Assembly: GCA_021399435.1 (NCBI GenBank)
Contig: JAJTUP010000046.1
Coordinates: 248,001-312,000, forward strand
DNA from: Diaporthe sp. PMI_573
Taxonomy: Eukaryota; Ascomycota; Sordariomycetes; Diaporthales; Diaporthaceae
DNA: 64,000 nt
Direction: 5' to 3'
The position numbers and the translations under genes were made by a program. Numbering within the stretch: position 1 is the first letter of the stretch; each line of letters begins with the position of its first letter. A model generated the notes under the pieces. That model was not told the origin of the DNA. It worked only from the letters and a program-made list of their open reading frames with translations, and made no database searches. This document shows, piece after piece, positions 24,787 through 36,770 of the stretch.

Positions 24787-25829
24787 ATGCCCGGTATACC
24801 CAGAAGGCAGAACAAACTATATATGTTAACCCAACCTCTGTGTAGAATGTCTAATCTATCCTAACAAGCAAGAACCCAAGAATCTAGACAACCTACCACC
24901 TATTTCCAAGAAAGTAGTAGACGCTGATAAATAACACGAAACTCTTAATTAGACCTTCTGCTGCAACAATTAGTATGTACTACACCTTTCGGAGAAAGAA
25001 GCCTCTAGATGGTTTCCTAAGAAACCTTAATAGGAACAATAGTTAGTAATGGGAAGACAAGGACCACTGTACGACACAGTGATGAACAACAGCGACTTGG
25101 ATTGTTTGAGTAACGAGTACGCAGGAGCAAATAACTCTCAGAAAGACGCCTAGAAAGAAGGCGGTCTACCACAAACCAACTAATTAACAAAGCAAAATGA
25201 AGACCCTACTGAAAACCCTAATAAGAACCCCGAAATATACCTAAGACATAGCATCCCTATTGCTCTAAATACCAGTACTACCAGGATCGCTATTGCAGGA
25301 ATCTAGTTAATACAAACAATGCGGAAACTTAACTAGCCGCCTAAGAAGCACAGAACAGGCGACAAACCATGCCTATAGCCAGGACACCCAGAACACCAAG
25401 AAATCTCCTAGGCCTCCTGTATCTAGAACCTCTGCTACACTCACTTTAGGGAGAAAGCCAAGTTTAACCTATTTCCCCAACGCTTTAGCGAAGGACCTAT
25501 CACCAGGGTATACAAGAAAGACAAGCTCTACTACTGGAAATCCAGCAAATATTATAAAGAAAAAGCCTACACCCTTCTCATTCTAAACCCCTAGCTACCC
25601 TTAGAATGCCTACACAGCAGACAGCAACCCCAAGACTACAGATCACCAGGATACCCCATTCACAGGGAACACAAGCTAATAAGCTGGCACTACAACTAGT
25701 TAAGGAAACAATATACTACAAGAACCCAGATCAAAACCCAGCAAGAATCGAGAAAAGACAATAATTACCTATAAGGAGACAATAGTCAATTATAGACCAA
25801 TGGTCCCTATGTGCAATACAGACAAGCAA

Positions 25830-28800
25830 CTATATACACATTCTACTAAAAGCAGAAATTAACGGAAAAACATATAGCATACTATTAGACAGTAGCGCTC
25901 AGAGCAACTTCATATCACCAGGAATCATCAACAAGGACAAGATTCCATGGCACCAGAAGGAAGACCCCTATAGACTCAGTACCGTAGAAGGCACAGAAGT
26001 AGGATACAGAAACAGAGTAATCAATATAGAGACTAATCATCTACCTATCTCGATCCAAGGACACGAAACTTCCATAACTCTAGACATTACAGATACAGCA
26101 CAGCATAAACTAATCTTAGGACTTCTATGGCTAAGGGCTACAAATCCCCGAATTAATTAGACCACTGGCCAGATCTTTTGGGACAATACTGTTCCCTAGA
26201 AGAAGGTTGCAATTAACGGCACGAGACAGAGTTTAGTTACTAAGGATAGCAAAGAAACACGCTTAAACAAACCCACGAGTACCTCTAGAAGCAGTTAGGA
26301 AGGGACTTAGCTTTGGAAAAACAGAGAAGGATCGGACTACTTAAAGACCTTAAGGAAAGGCCGAAGTTAATCAACATATAGTACTACTTACAAATAAGAG
26401 ACAAAGTAATACCTTCTCTACCTATATTAGCATAGAGAACAAAGCATACCAGCAAGATTCAAACAAATACCAAGAGAATACCACAAATTTAGAAAAGTAT
26501 TTTAGGAGGAACTCAATACAGGAATCTCCAAACACAGTTAATAGGATCACGAGATCCCCATACAAGAAGGAGAAACACCAAAGTTTTACAAGATCTACAA
26601 ACTTAATAAAGAAAAACTTAAGGCACTTAGGGAGTACCTTAATAAAAACCTTAAAAAAGGATACATTTAACCTTTAAGATTACTAGCAAGATATCTAATC
26701 CTATTTATACCTAAGAAAAACAACAAGCCACAACTCTATATAGACTACCGATAACTTAATAACATTACCATTAAGAATTGGTACCCTCTACCCCTTATCA
26801 AAAAACTACAAGACTGACTACAAGGAGCACAATGGTTTACAGCCCTCGATCTTAAAGAAGCCTATAACCTTATCTAAATAAAGAAAGAAGAAGAATAGAA
26901 AACAGCATTTTAAACATACTACAGACACTACAAATACATGGTTATGCTATTTAGATTAACTAACGTATCAACATTATTCCAGAAAATGATTAATTAGGTC
27001 CTACGCAAATACCTCGATATTATTATTATTGCCTACCTAGACAATATCCTCATCTTCTTACAAACCCTTAAAGAATACAAAAAATATGTCAAGCTAGTAC
27101 TTTAGAAGCTTTAGGACATAAATCTCCTAGTAGAACCCAAGAAAAGCTTTTTCTATATTTAGAAAGTCAACTACCTTAAATACACCATTAAACCTAGACT
27201 CATCAGGATGTAAAAAGACAAGGTTTAAGCAATTAAGGAATGGCCAACACTAATATATATTAAGGATATTAAAGCATTTTTAGGCTACGCCAACTTCTAC
27301 AGACAGTTTATCCAAAACTACAGCAGCATCTGCAAGCCTCTTACAGATCTCACCAAGAAGGAACAAACATTTAAATAGACAGAAGAAACTTAACAAGCAT
27401 TTAACAAAATTAAAGACAAGGTTACCAAAGAACCAGTACTCAAAGAAGCAGATCCTACCAAGGAATTTAAAATACACACAGACGCCTTTAACAATGTAGC
27501 AGGCAGAGAACTTACCTAAAGGGATGACTAAAGACAAGTACGCATTATTACAAACTTTAGTAAGAAATTTAATGGACCAGAAACTTGCTACGCCACACCA
27601 GACAAGGAATTTATAGCAATAGTATATGTATTCTAGAAATAGCAACACTACCTTATTGGAGCCAAGAAACAGATCAAACTCTATACAGATCACAAGAACC
27701 TAACAACCTTTACCACAACCAAGCAACTCAACAAAAGACAGGTTAGATATATAGAATTCCTCTCACAATTTGATATCAAGGTTATATACGTGGATGGAAT
27801 TAAGAACGCCCAAGCAGACACTTTTAGCAGGCAACCCGACTACTAAAACAAGGAATCCCCTACTAAATAGACAGTCTTTAGAACCCAAAAAGACAGGAGC
27901 CTTATACTTAACCGAGAACTTAATGCTATATTTAGAGTTAATGCCACATCTAAGGAAATACCTACTAATTCTAAGGAACAAGACAACTTGATTAAGGAAA
28001 TATACAAAGCCCCGGCATATAGACACCAAGGCATATTAGCAATAGTTAAAAGAATCCAGCAAACCCACTAGATCCTAAACCTTAGATAGAGAATAGAAGA
28101 GATTATTAGGCAATACAATTCTTACAATAAGAACAAGACGGCTAGGCACAAACTATATAGACTTTTAAAGCCCCTACTAGTACCTATAACTATATAGTTA
28201 TCCATTAGTCTAGACTTTATCATTAAGCTACCTTTCTCACAAGAACCTTTAACTAAAGTACTCTTCAACAGTATCTTAGTAGTAGTTTATAGACTAAGCA
28301 AATATACATACTTTATACTATATAAGGAAGCCAGTATAGCAGAAAAACTTATATATATATTCTTGCGAATTATTATAAGTAATCACGAAATACTACATAA
28401 AATCGTATTAGATAGAGACAAGCTCTTTATATCAAACTTCTAGGAGTCACTAATGAAGCAGCTTAGAGCAAAATACAAGCTCTTAACAGCAGTACATCTA
28501 TAAATAAATAAACAAACAGAGCAAATCAACTAGATTATAGAATAATACCTTTAATATTACATCAACCAGTTACAGGATAACTAGGTTAAATTGCTACTAT
28601 TAGCACAGTTTACCTACAATAGTGTAATAACTAGCATAACTAAATAGTTACCTTTCTTTACAGTCTATAGATATAAGCCCAAGGCTTACTACAAATTATT
28701 ACCAGACAATATACTAGCAGAATCAATAGAACGAAAAGCAATAAAAATTAGACAAATCCAGAAAGATATTTAAGAAGAACTTTCTTTTATATAGAAACAA

Positions 28801-29230
28801 ATAACCAAATACGTAAATTAGAAAAGAATTAAGGGACCAATTCTCAAGAAGGGAGATAAAGTCTACCTTTTCTAACAAAATATTAAAACTAAGCATCCTA
28901 GCAACAAGCTTAATTACAAGAAAATCAGACTATTTAAAATCTTAAAGAAACTCTTAGATACTAACTACAAACTTTTACTACCTTAAGGAATAAGACAGCA
29001 CCTAGTTTTTTATATCTTATTTTTAGAACCAGCACCAGAAAACATAAAACTTAAGACACAGATTAAGACAGTTAACAAGTATAACAAGAAATACAAAGTA
29101 AAAAGCATTATCGACTTATAACAGCACTAAGGAATAATAGAATACCTCGTTAAATGGAAAGGATACGACACTAGCGAGAATATATAGAAACCAACTAAGA
29201 ACCTTACTAGTTACAAGTAACTCCTTAAAA
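25830..29230 (+). pseudogene. Degraded pol of element C (PR-RT-RH-IN-chromodomain)
   Basis: Order along the + strand: aspartic protease remnant LLDSSAQSNF near 25,882 (the catalytic DSG is now DSS); RT with DYR near 26,742 and AYLDNILIF near 27,035 (YLDD to YLDN); a motif FLGYANFYRQF near 27,275 that joins RT to RNase H; RNase H with a THTD-like core near 27,475; integrase region about 28,080-28,700; chromodomain EYLVKWKGYD at about 29,150 followed by a decayed aromatic cage. Many stops. The polyprotein would have carried out reverse transcription and integration. Confidence 0.85.
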
Positions 29231-30387
29231 AATACCAGGCTAAGAACTTGACCACGATTAAAATAAGGACAATCAGGGCAAGACCAACCAACTAGCCACC
29301 CAGCGAGACTAAATAACCCAGAAAAATCTACAAGGCCTATAGAGCAGCTAGATAAATAGACTAGTTAAGCAGGTCGACTAGTTAACCCCCTCGACCAGTC
29401 TATACGTCAACTAGTTAAAAGGCTCGACTAGTCGAAACTATGTAGGATAGAGGGTCTACCAGTTAAGGGTTCGACCAGTTAACTACCCCGACCAGTCGAC
29501 CCTATTAATTAGTTAACTATCTCGACTAGTCGAGAACCCGACCAGGCAAATACTAGACTAGTCAATAAGATCTACCAGTCAACTATCCATACCAGTATAT
29601 TTATTCTACTAGTCAATTATTATAGGCCAGACAGCCCTCCAGCAAAAACATTTTCATTTCCAGACGCTAATTCCAGATCTACCATACTAAACTCCGACCA
29701 ATTAATACCCTTATTTACTATAAAACTCTAATCAAAAACACTAACCTCACCTTTAGAACGCAACCAGGCCTCCTGCACCACCATCCTACCAGCCTCCTCT
29801 ATAGAGTTCCGACAAGCAGCCTCGGCAGATTGCTCAGCAATCCACGCATACTCGGCTTCAGCCTCCTCCCTTTCCACACAATCCAGCTCATCAATGGTGT
29901 CGATGCCCCAACACACAGCACGCGCCATCTTCTCAGCCTACAAACAACGCTGCTTGCACAGTTAGCACACCTTTACAGTAGCCCTCTCCAGCTCCTCTTC
30001 CGCTTCATCTAGCGCAGCCTCGGCTAGGTTATACTAGGCCGCAATCTTTTATATCTAGGCAGGTAAAAGCCCATATATATCACAGTTTCCACGCTTTTTT
30101 AGGACATACTTGTAATAACGAGAGGAATCCTCCTCCGATGTAATGTAAGGGGTTTTGCTAATCTTACAAGACAAACAAGTCGGCATAACGGAACTATGAA
30201 AGGCGACGGTAACAGAAAGGGACTCGCTTTACTCAGTCTTCTTAAAGCAACGGGGCGATTTTGAAACCCAAGAATCTTTAACCCTAGACGACATAACGAA
30301 TCAGGAAGGCATGATTAAAAGTACAAACGACGCGCAAGGAACTTATAGGGAAACCTTTAAGGATAAAGGATATAAGGAGGGAGATAA

Positions 30388-30879
30388 TATTATAAACTAA
30401 TAGGCGTAGCACCCAAGGGACCTGTTCTAATAACCCTGGCAATCAGAATTAGATGCCATGATGTAACCCTGTAGGCACTTGAGGGCAAAGTCAGCAGGGC
30501 ATGCCAAGGCCAGGGTTAGGGTCAGGGACCTACTGACCAGGGTAGACCGACAGGACCGACAAACGGTCTAGACGACTGTAAGGCTGGACCATACAAGTCG
30601 ACAAGCGGTCTATACGGTCCATTACTAACGATAGATAAAGAGTCAGAATATATAAGGACATGGTCATTACTATAATAGATAGCTTTTATAGAACAGACTC
30701 TTCAGTTGTCAATCTAAGTATTCAGTCTAATAACTGGATAGCCTTACAGCTAGTGATCATACTTGCCAAATCATCGTGTCTTACACTAAACAGTCAAGTA
30801 TTACCTCTACGCCGTATTGCTAACATAAACCCTACAGGTTACCTACTAAACCCCACAAAGGTTTAGTGTGATCATTACA
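30388..30879 (+). repeat. 3' LTR of element C (492 bp)
   Basis: Starts TATTATAAACT (TGTTATGAACC in the other copy) and ends ATCATTACA. A purine-rich tract (AAGGAGGGAGATAA, about 30,374-30,387) directly precedes it, as expected for plus-strand priming. Its second half keeps more G and C than the 5' copy. Confidence 0.93.
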
Positions 30880-30884
30880 TATAG

Positions 30885-32365
30885 GTAAGTAACAAACCTT
30901 CTTCTACAACTAACTAGAACCAAATTCTAAAAACCTTATTAGTAACACGGCTTCCTGCCTCTAAGGCTACAACTTTAAAAGGCATTCTCAATATTTAAAA
31001 AATATTTAATTTCTTTAAGTTACATCCTTAATAGAGTACCCACGACTAAAGAAACCAGTCAATATTGCTGGAAACCAATATAGTCGACTTCTATAGACCC
31101 ATTAATAAAACTATTGCCAAATTAAATTCTACAATTAATTAGATATTAGACAAGTATATAGCCCAGATAAATATATTGCCGGTCTAATTTAGATGCCCTA
31201 AAAACAGGCCGTTTTATACTTTAATTAACACGGGTACCATAATAAATATTATTAGTATAAGTATTTGTAAAGAGTTTTTCCTTCCTTATATTACTATTTC
31301 TACTTCCTCTAGTGCTTTTAACGAAATAAGTATTAATATGGCGGGAATTATAGAGACAGATATATATATAGCAGGATGTTGAGACTAAGTTTCTTTCTTT
31401 ATTATTAATTAAGAAGGCGTTAATTATTCTGTCCTGCTGGGTATACCGTTCTTTAATCAAACCAAGATAACCTTCACTTATAGGCAAGATGGTAAGATAA
31501 AAGCAAGCTTTAAGTTTGGTAGAGTTTGGCTTGTTGCTACTATTAGGTTAAGCCAACAGCCAAATATATCTAAATAGCCGAAAAACTAGATGCTGGCCCT
31601 AATTTGAAGGGGAAATTTGCGGTTAGTAGAGAAGGAGTTCCCAGCTGGGTATATAATTATTTAGAGAAAGAAGATGTCCCAGTTATTTTGCTTGCTACGT
31701 CTAATATTCCTTTTACTATTACTTAACTATATTCTATTATTAAGACAGAGTTAATAGCTATTTATACCAAGAAGTTTGGTAATAAAAAAGAAAAGTATAA
31801 ATGCAGGTATTACCGGCCTATATACCGATAGGCCTATTGTGCTAAAGAACGCCTATTTAGAAAGGGAATAAAGAAAGTATATTGTTTTATCAACACGATG
31901 TATAAAACTGTTACCAAGAAAGTAAAACCCATTAACGACTTAAAACCAGACAGATTAACACCTAAAGGAACTCTTTACTAGAAGGAGGTAAAAATAAAGG
32001 AAATACAAGCTATATAGATAGAAACGCTACCGACAGCTTACAATAAGTAAATCAAACCACGATTTTTAGACCTACTTCCGGGCTTAAGACTTACAAATAA
32101 GCGATAGATGGACATCCTCAAAACAAACTGCAACAAACTTACAAAACCAGAAGCAGATATGTTTCGACACCTACTTATCAACAGAAAAGCTGCCTCTATT
32201 GTTAATATTTACAAGGATTTAAGCAGTATAGATACTAGCTTGGATACTAGTGGCGGTTTTAGGCTAGAAGGGGTGTTAAACAGTGTCTTGAAAATATAAG
32301 TTGTTCTTACTAGCTTGTAAGTGCAGCGCGTTACTTTTACACTAGTATAGCGGCTATTTTCTTAA
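30885..32365 (+). pseudogene. Element B 3' part: protease and pre-RT pol relic
   Basis: Resumes element B after the nested insertion. Near 31,217 the + frame reads TLINTGTIINII, an aspartic-protease core with the catalytic D changed to N. At 32,108-32,299 an open frame has LTKPEADMFRHLLINRKAA, which matches the conserved linker that precedes RT in fungal Gypsy pol proteins. The reading stops there: no RT follows, so element B is truncated at about 32,300, just before the inverted LTR-like repeat. Confidence 0.6.
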
Positions 32366-32623
32366 TATCTACTAATAAAATAGAGTATATGTGGGCTAGT
32401 TAAGTGCCTGTTTGTAGGCCTAAGGAAGTGCCTATATCGAGAGGATGCGGCGCTATGCTAAAAACGGCGGGCAACTATGTTAAGAAATTATCTTGAATAA
32501 AAGCTGTTTGCTTAGAAGATATAAAGGAAGGTTCTGGTTTCTGCTATTTAAATTTTGGGCTGTGGGTAGCACTATTTATATATTTTGGCCCTGTGGAGAG
32601 GATATAGTATTGTTATTACGTCA
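32366..32623 (-). repeat. LTR-like repeat, inverted copy 2
   Basis: Reverse complement of 19,991-20,249 (258 versus 259 bp). On the minus strand it starts TGACGTAA and ends GTAGATA (CA to TA). It includes the same TATA-like box. Flanks are CTTAA and CTGTC, so there is no target duplication with itself or with copy 1. It separates the truncated element B from the FAD-oxidoreductase pseudogene. Confidence 0.65.
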
Positions 32624-32649
32624 CTGTCAATATAAGTATTATCAGCCCC

Positions 32650-34009
32650 AGCATTTTTTAGTTAATCTTAAAAGTTAATGGCGGTAATAAGGCCGATAAT
32701 ATCTATAGTCTGCTTAAGGAAACAGTATAGGCCTTTCTAGGTCTCCGTGCTGCCTCTATTAGTATTGGAGGCTTTTTACTTGGTAGAGAAATTACTTTTT
32801 AAACCAATAAGTACGGTATTGCTAATAATAATCTAGTTGGTTTAGAAGTAGTCCTACTTAATGGGAAAGTTATCTACGCCAATTCTTATAATAAATATAT
32901 AGACCTTTTCTGGGCCTATATTCAAGTTAGATAAATAGGAGTTAGAGTTGTTATCTATTTCTACATTTAAGTATAAATCTTTTTATCTTTCCCAATATTT
33001 ACACTACTATAGTACTTGACGATTGTAAATATTAATACAAGCTACTTAAGGTACCCCGACCCTAGTATTATATATACTGTAACTATTAATTGGGCGGAGG
33101 ATTAAGCTTCTTATATTTTTTAGCAGATAACGGATTTTTTTAAGAATAACTAAAACCTTAATGCATTCCCGGCCTTCCTATACTATTATAAAGACCCTAA
33201 GGAACCAAACGCTATTATGCCACTATATAAATACCAATTTGTCTTCCAGCTTAATACAGTATACTTTAGAGACAACAAGACTATCCTAAATAGCATATTT
33301 AGCTTATTCTACAAAGGTATATCCTTTATTGCCATCTAAGAATAGACGCTGAAGAGCCTAGACCAGTATCTCCTTACAAACTACCCCTATAGCTACTAGC
33401 GAATCTTCTACAGCAAGAGTTATACTTACTTGAAGATTAATATCTACAACCAGATATTTGCTATCTACAAGGACACTATTAACAGATTAATTGCCTGTAG
33501 CAAGAATCCTGGCTATACTATCTAGGTTAACAAGTGTAAGTAATTTAATATCTTTATCAACCAGCCTACATTATAACGTAAGAGACTAACACGACATATA
33601 TAAAGACCTCCTCCCCGGGCTTAACGGCTAGCTTCTAGCCAGCAATAGCAACACGGCCTGGCCCTACTCTATAAGTATATATATTACCCTTGTCTTGGCC
33701 AAGTAAACTAATTATACTAACCAGGCCTTTATCTATAACCGCGAGAAGAACCATATAATAACCTACTTGTGCGACTTTAAGAATTCCCTCAACAAGCCCG
33801 CTATTTACAACTATCCTAATTACCTTGCTCTCTTTAGTCTCGCAAGTAAGGTTTGGGGCGAGAAAAACTTTATGCGTCTTCTGGAGATTAAGTCTAAGTA
33901 TAATCTGCAGTACCTTTTCAATCGGGGCCGGGTCTTTGCTACAACCGCTTATATGGAGAAGGGGCTGGCGACGATATGGACTGACAAGTCGGCTGGGGGT
34001 TACATCTAA
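32650..34009 (+). pseudogene. RIP-damaged FAD-linked (BBE-type) oxidoreductase
   Basis: The + frame near 32,761-32,940 reads as the second half of a PCMH FAD-binding domain: a GGF...(K/R)YG motif, then LVGLEVVLLNGKVIYAN and DLFWA, the signature of FAD-linked oxidoreductases of the berberine-bridge-enzyme family. At 33,767-34,009 a further open stretch has the C-terminal BBE domain pattern (IYNYPNYLA, VWGEKNF, RLLEIKSKYN, LFN). TAA/TAG stops and frameshifts lie between. The N-terminal FAD-binding half is missing, apparently cut by the inverted repeat at 32,623. Such enzymes oxidise or cyclise secondary metabolites and are usually secreted or vesicular. Its place at the border of a polyketide cluster suggests a lost tailoring gene. 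Confidence 0.75.
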
Positions 34010-34260
34010 TAAATCCTGTCCTCGATGCCAACACAAAATAGCCATGGATGTACTCAAAAGCGCACAACTAACTCGCAGACGAATGTAACGGGTCTCGTAA
34101 TTGTATTGAGGTTGTCTCGCCTGAAGAGTATGGATAGGAGGCAATGGTTGAATCCAGACTGTGAGACTCGCTTCAGGCGGCACCCAAGGATGACATTTGG
34201 ATCTAATGTAACGAAATTTTATCTTCCTATTAGTCGTAATAACCATTCTTTCAAAACTTC

Positions 34261-34665
34261 TCAGCATTGGTCTTGTAAAACATTGTACCAGCTGCTAGCC
34301 TCATATAGAGCACTCTTACACCCATTGGCGCTCTTGCAGATCAATTTCATGTCGCCCTTCCACTCCTGATCGTCTCGACTCTCGATCTTTGAAAACTGGA
34401 GCGCCAGCTTCGCAAGGACGTACGCCGCCCCAACCAAGCTCTTTTGGCGCCCGAGACACGCTCTGCCGCCGCCGCCGAAGGCCATGAATTCCCACTGGCC
34501 CGGATTGATGCCACCTTTGTTCCCTTCGATACAAATATCGGCTGGTTGAGGTCGGGCTTACCGCCGACCGGTAGGATTGTATCGCAGAGGGCGGTGCGGC
34601 CCAGGAGCGGGAACACCGGGTAGAGGCGCAGAGCTGCAACACTGTCAGTCCCTGGCTGTCAGTCC
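34261..34665 (-). pseudogene. Cytochrome P450 C-terminal relic with internal deletion and frameshift
   Basis: Minus strand. At 34,650-34,510 the frame reads LRLYPVFPLLGRTA then PIFVSKGTKV, the K-helix arginine region and following strand of fungal P450s. At 34,492-34,261 another frame reads WEFMAFGGGGRACLG, a good haem-binding motif FxxGxRxCxG, then a normal C-terminal helix. The roughly 35 residues usually found between them (including the PERF-like segment) are missing and the frame changes at the junction near 34,515, so the gene was broken by a deletion. No upstream exons are recognisable. This is a different P450 from the intact one at 36,771. Confidence 0.75.
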
Positions 34666-34841
34666 ACGGATCTGGCAATACTTACTTTCCAGAAGGATTT
34701 TTTGCAGTACTTTGGAGGAACGCTGGCGCACGCCTTCTCCTGGTCCTCAATTGGAGCATCGGCCACCTATCGCATACCAAGATGGACCCCCTGTCGCAGC
34801 GCCCCCCGGGTTCCAGCCATGGTATTCTTTAGAGCGTACCA

Positions 34842-35345
34842 ATGTTCCCGATCTCATCATACCATCTCCAACAGCCATGGCTCTGGTATCCGCAGCCTAC
34901 CGGACACATTCGTGTAGCCCAGTCAACGCCAAGTATCACGGTCGACGCACTGCTGGACCTCCTTCGTCCACAGACTTTCGACAACAGAGACGTGGAGGAA
35001 GTCCTGAACAGTCGAGACCTCATCTCTCCGACCTATGTCGCCCTATCTGGGCCGGCCGCCGACACTCCTCAGTTTAGGGACTGGGCCATCGCAGCCGAGT
35101 ACACGGAGCTCCTCGTGGAGGGCAATTTTGGATTTAGCGAAACTCACTACGTCTCGGCGTTGTCGGTCCTGTGCGCCGTGTCCACGCAATCGCTCCGTAT
35201 AAGAGAAAGGTACATCTCGCTGGTGTTCTTCTGCGGCTGCCACCTGGAAGAGGACGGCGACGCGACCGCTGGAGGAATAGCCATGATCAAAAGCTTGATC
35301 GTGCAGTTACTGGAGCAGCACCGCGGCTTAGTAGAAAGAGGATGA
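34842..35345 (+). pseudogene. Fragment of an uncharacterised fungal protein
   Basis: An open frame of 167 codons, GC-rich and unlike the desert. The C-terminal part FFCGCHL followed by GGIAMIKSLIVQLL resembles a segment common in large uncharacterised ascomycete proteins with NTPase-like (STAND or NACHT-type) layout; this is from memory and not certain. It stops soon after that segment at 35,343-35,345, where relatives would be expected to continue, and no start context stands out, so I treat it as a fragment. It could also be one exon of a decayed gene. Confidence 0.35.
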
Positions 35346-36129
35346 GTGGGGATACAAGCTGGAATATCTGAATCATGAAGGTAAATGGTTTACTATCTTT
35401 ATGCGTTGACATGGTAACCCTTGGCTGTTCGACATGACCCCAGGTACGTTGAACGCTCCGTATAATCCAAGTAAGATTTGATGCAAGATGCAATTTACTA
35501 TTATGTCCCATAGTCCTTGATGTTTTGTGCTCAGTCTTACGGTATATATCCTAAGGTACCGTGATATGATGTTCTGTGATGTTGTATAATGGATAATAAA
35601 ACAATATTAAATGTGATCCACAAGATGCTTCGTGCTTGACTTGATACTCTGTTATGGTCCGCCACGATAGATGATGATGCAGTTGCCATTCTTCAACCTG
35701 ACTGATGCCTCGCTCAGGACAGCAGCGGCATCGCGTCCATGTCCTTGATTCGCGCTCAACGTTTACTGTGATCATCCGAGTTCAACTATTAGCTCAAGCC
35801 GTAAGTCATTTTTCAAGAAAGAAAGTTGCCCAGCTCTGCTGATCGCGGGTCATTTGCCCTAACCCTTCTGTTTTGCTTGCACTTATTAGCTTCCCAAGAG
35901 TTGTGTGGCCCTGGAGCGTGGGACTGGCTGCATTAAAGCAGCTCCCGAGGTCCAGACCTCTAGCTGTATGTATTACGAATTTTCAAATTCTTTTTATTAA
36001 AGTTATAAGTTTATTATTTAGTGCTTTTATTAAGAGACTTATTAATTATTTATATTCCATTTGCAAAACTTTACAGGATGCTCGATATTGTTGTCCTCGT
36101 CCTATATTGCCTCACTTTCATTTAGATAC
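35346..36129. other. Intergenic DNA, nothing recognised
   Basis: About 780 bp of moderate AT content between the fungal protein fragment and the MITE. Short frames on both strands have no domain, and no RNA gene was seen. Confidence 0.5.
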
Positions 36130-36131
36130 TA

Positions 36132-36648
36132 CCGTAGCGAATGCCCGTGGCCCAATTCAACGGTTGGGGCCCTCTCTTACGGGTACTCAGAAAGATACCG
36201 TTATAGGTCAGCTAAGCGTAAGCGAGTTGCCAACTGTAAGCGGGCAGAAATAAAGAACTTTGATTGGTTGCTTTCCTAAGGGTGAAGGTCCTGGAGTTGG
36301 TATCTACACATCTTCGCGCCTTCCTTCTCTTCAACCATAGTAGAGAATATACCAACAGGAGTACCACGTCATTCTTTAGAGAGAAGCTTGATGAAGAGTT
36401 CAATACAAAGAAGTACTCAACGAAACATAGACTAGCTCCAGAAGATATATAAAGAGGTTCCCTTACTAGAAAGGAACTGCCTTTTGATTCTGTCTCGGCC
36501 AGACGGCGTGCCGAAGCCTGATTGGCTAGGAGGGGCCCGCTTACGGTTGGCGAATCTCTTACGGTTAGCTGACCAATTACGGTATCTTTCTGGCCACCCG
36601 TAAAAAGGGGTGCCAACTGTTGAATTTATCCACGGGCTTCCGCTACGG
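36132..36648. mobile_element. MITE with about 110-bp imperfect inverted ends and TA duplication
   Basis: The 517-bp unit starts CCGTAGCG and ends CGCTACGG. Its arms are similar over about 110 bp: 36,132-36,247 pairs with about 36,525-36,648 in reverse complement, with small differences. TA lies at both outer edges (36,130-36,131 and 36,649-36,650), the duplication made by Tc1/mariner transposases. No transposase frame is present. It lies about 120 bp beyond the P450 stop codon, at the edge of the gene cluster. Confidence 0.8.
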
Positions 36649-36770
36649 TAGTTAGCATGGGTGACCTTGATGAGAAGAAGACTGCCATAATCAAGAATTG
36701 TTCTGTAAAATAGAAATAGTTTGAGAAGCCGAAGGTGAAGACCTATTTTCTACATCAATTGTAACTTCCA

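Larger units (their letters stand above)
23212..30879 (+). mobile_element. Element C: full-length Ty3/Gypsy chromovirus nested in element B
   Basis: A 7,668-bp element with 492-bp direct LTRs (23,212-23,703 and 30,388-30,879) and a perfect 5-bp target duplication TATAG (23,207-23,211 and 30,880-30,884). On the + strand the order is gag with a decayed zinc knuckle (about 24,630-24,700), protease (about 25,870), reverse transcriptase (about 26,700-27,050), RNase H (about 27,480-27,830), integrase (about 28,080-28,700) and a C-terminal chromodomain (about 29,150-29,215, YLVKWKGYD). Chromodomain-bearing Gypsy elements are chromoviruses, which often target heterochromatin. Stops and substitutions such as YLDD to YLDN and LLDSGA to LLDSSA show that it is dead. 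Confidence 0.93.

Noticed and set aside
27280..27693. Open minus frame (137 codons) within element C
   Set aside because: Antisense to the RNase H region, whose motifs read on the + strand; AT-rich composition explains the open frame.
19991..32623. DIRS-like tyrosine-recombinase retroelement, suggested by inverted terminal repeats
   Set aside because: The interior shows a Gypsy-type aspartic protease and pre-RT linker, which DIRS elements lack, and no tyrosine recombinase was seen.
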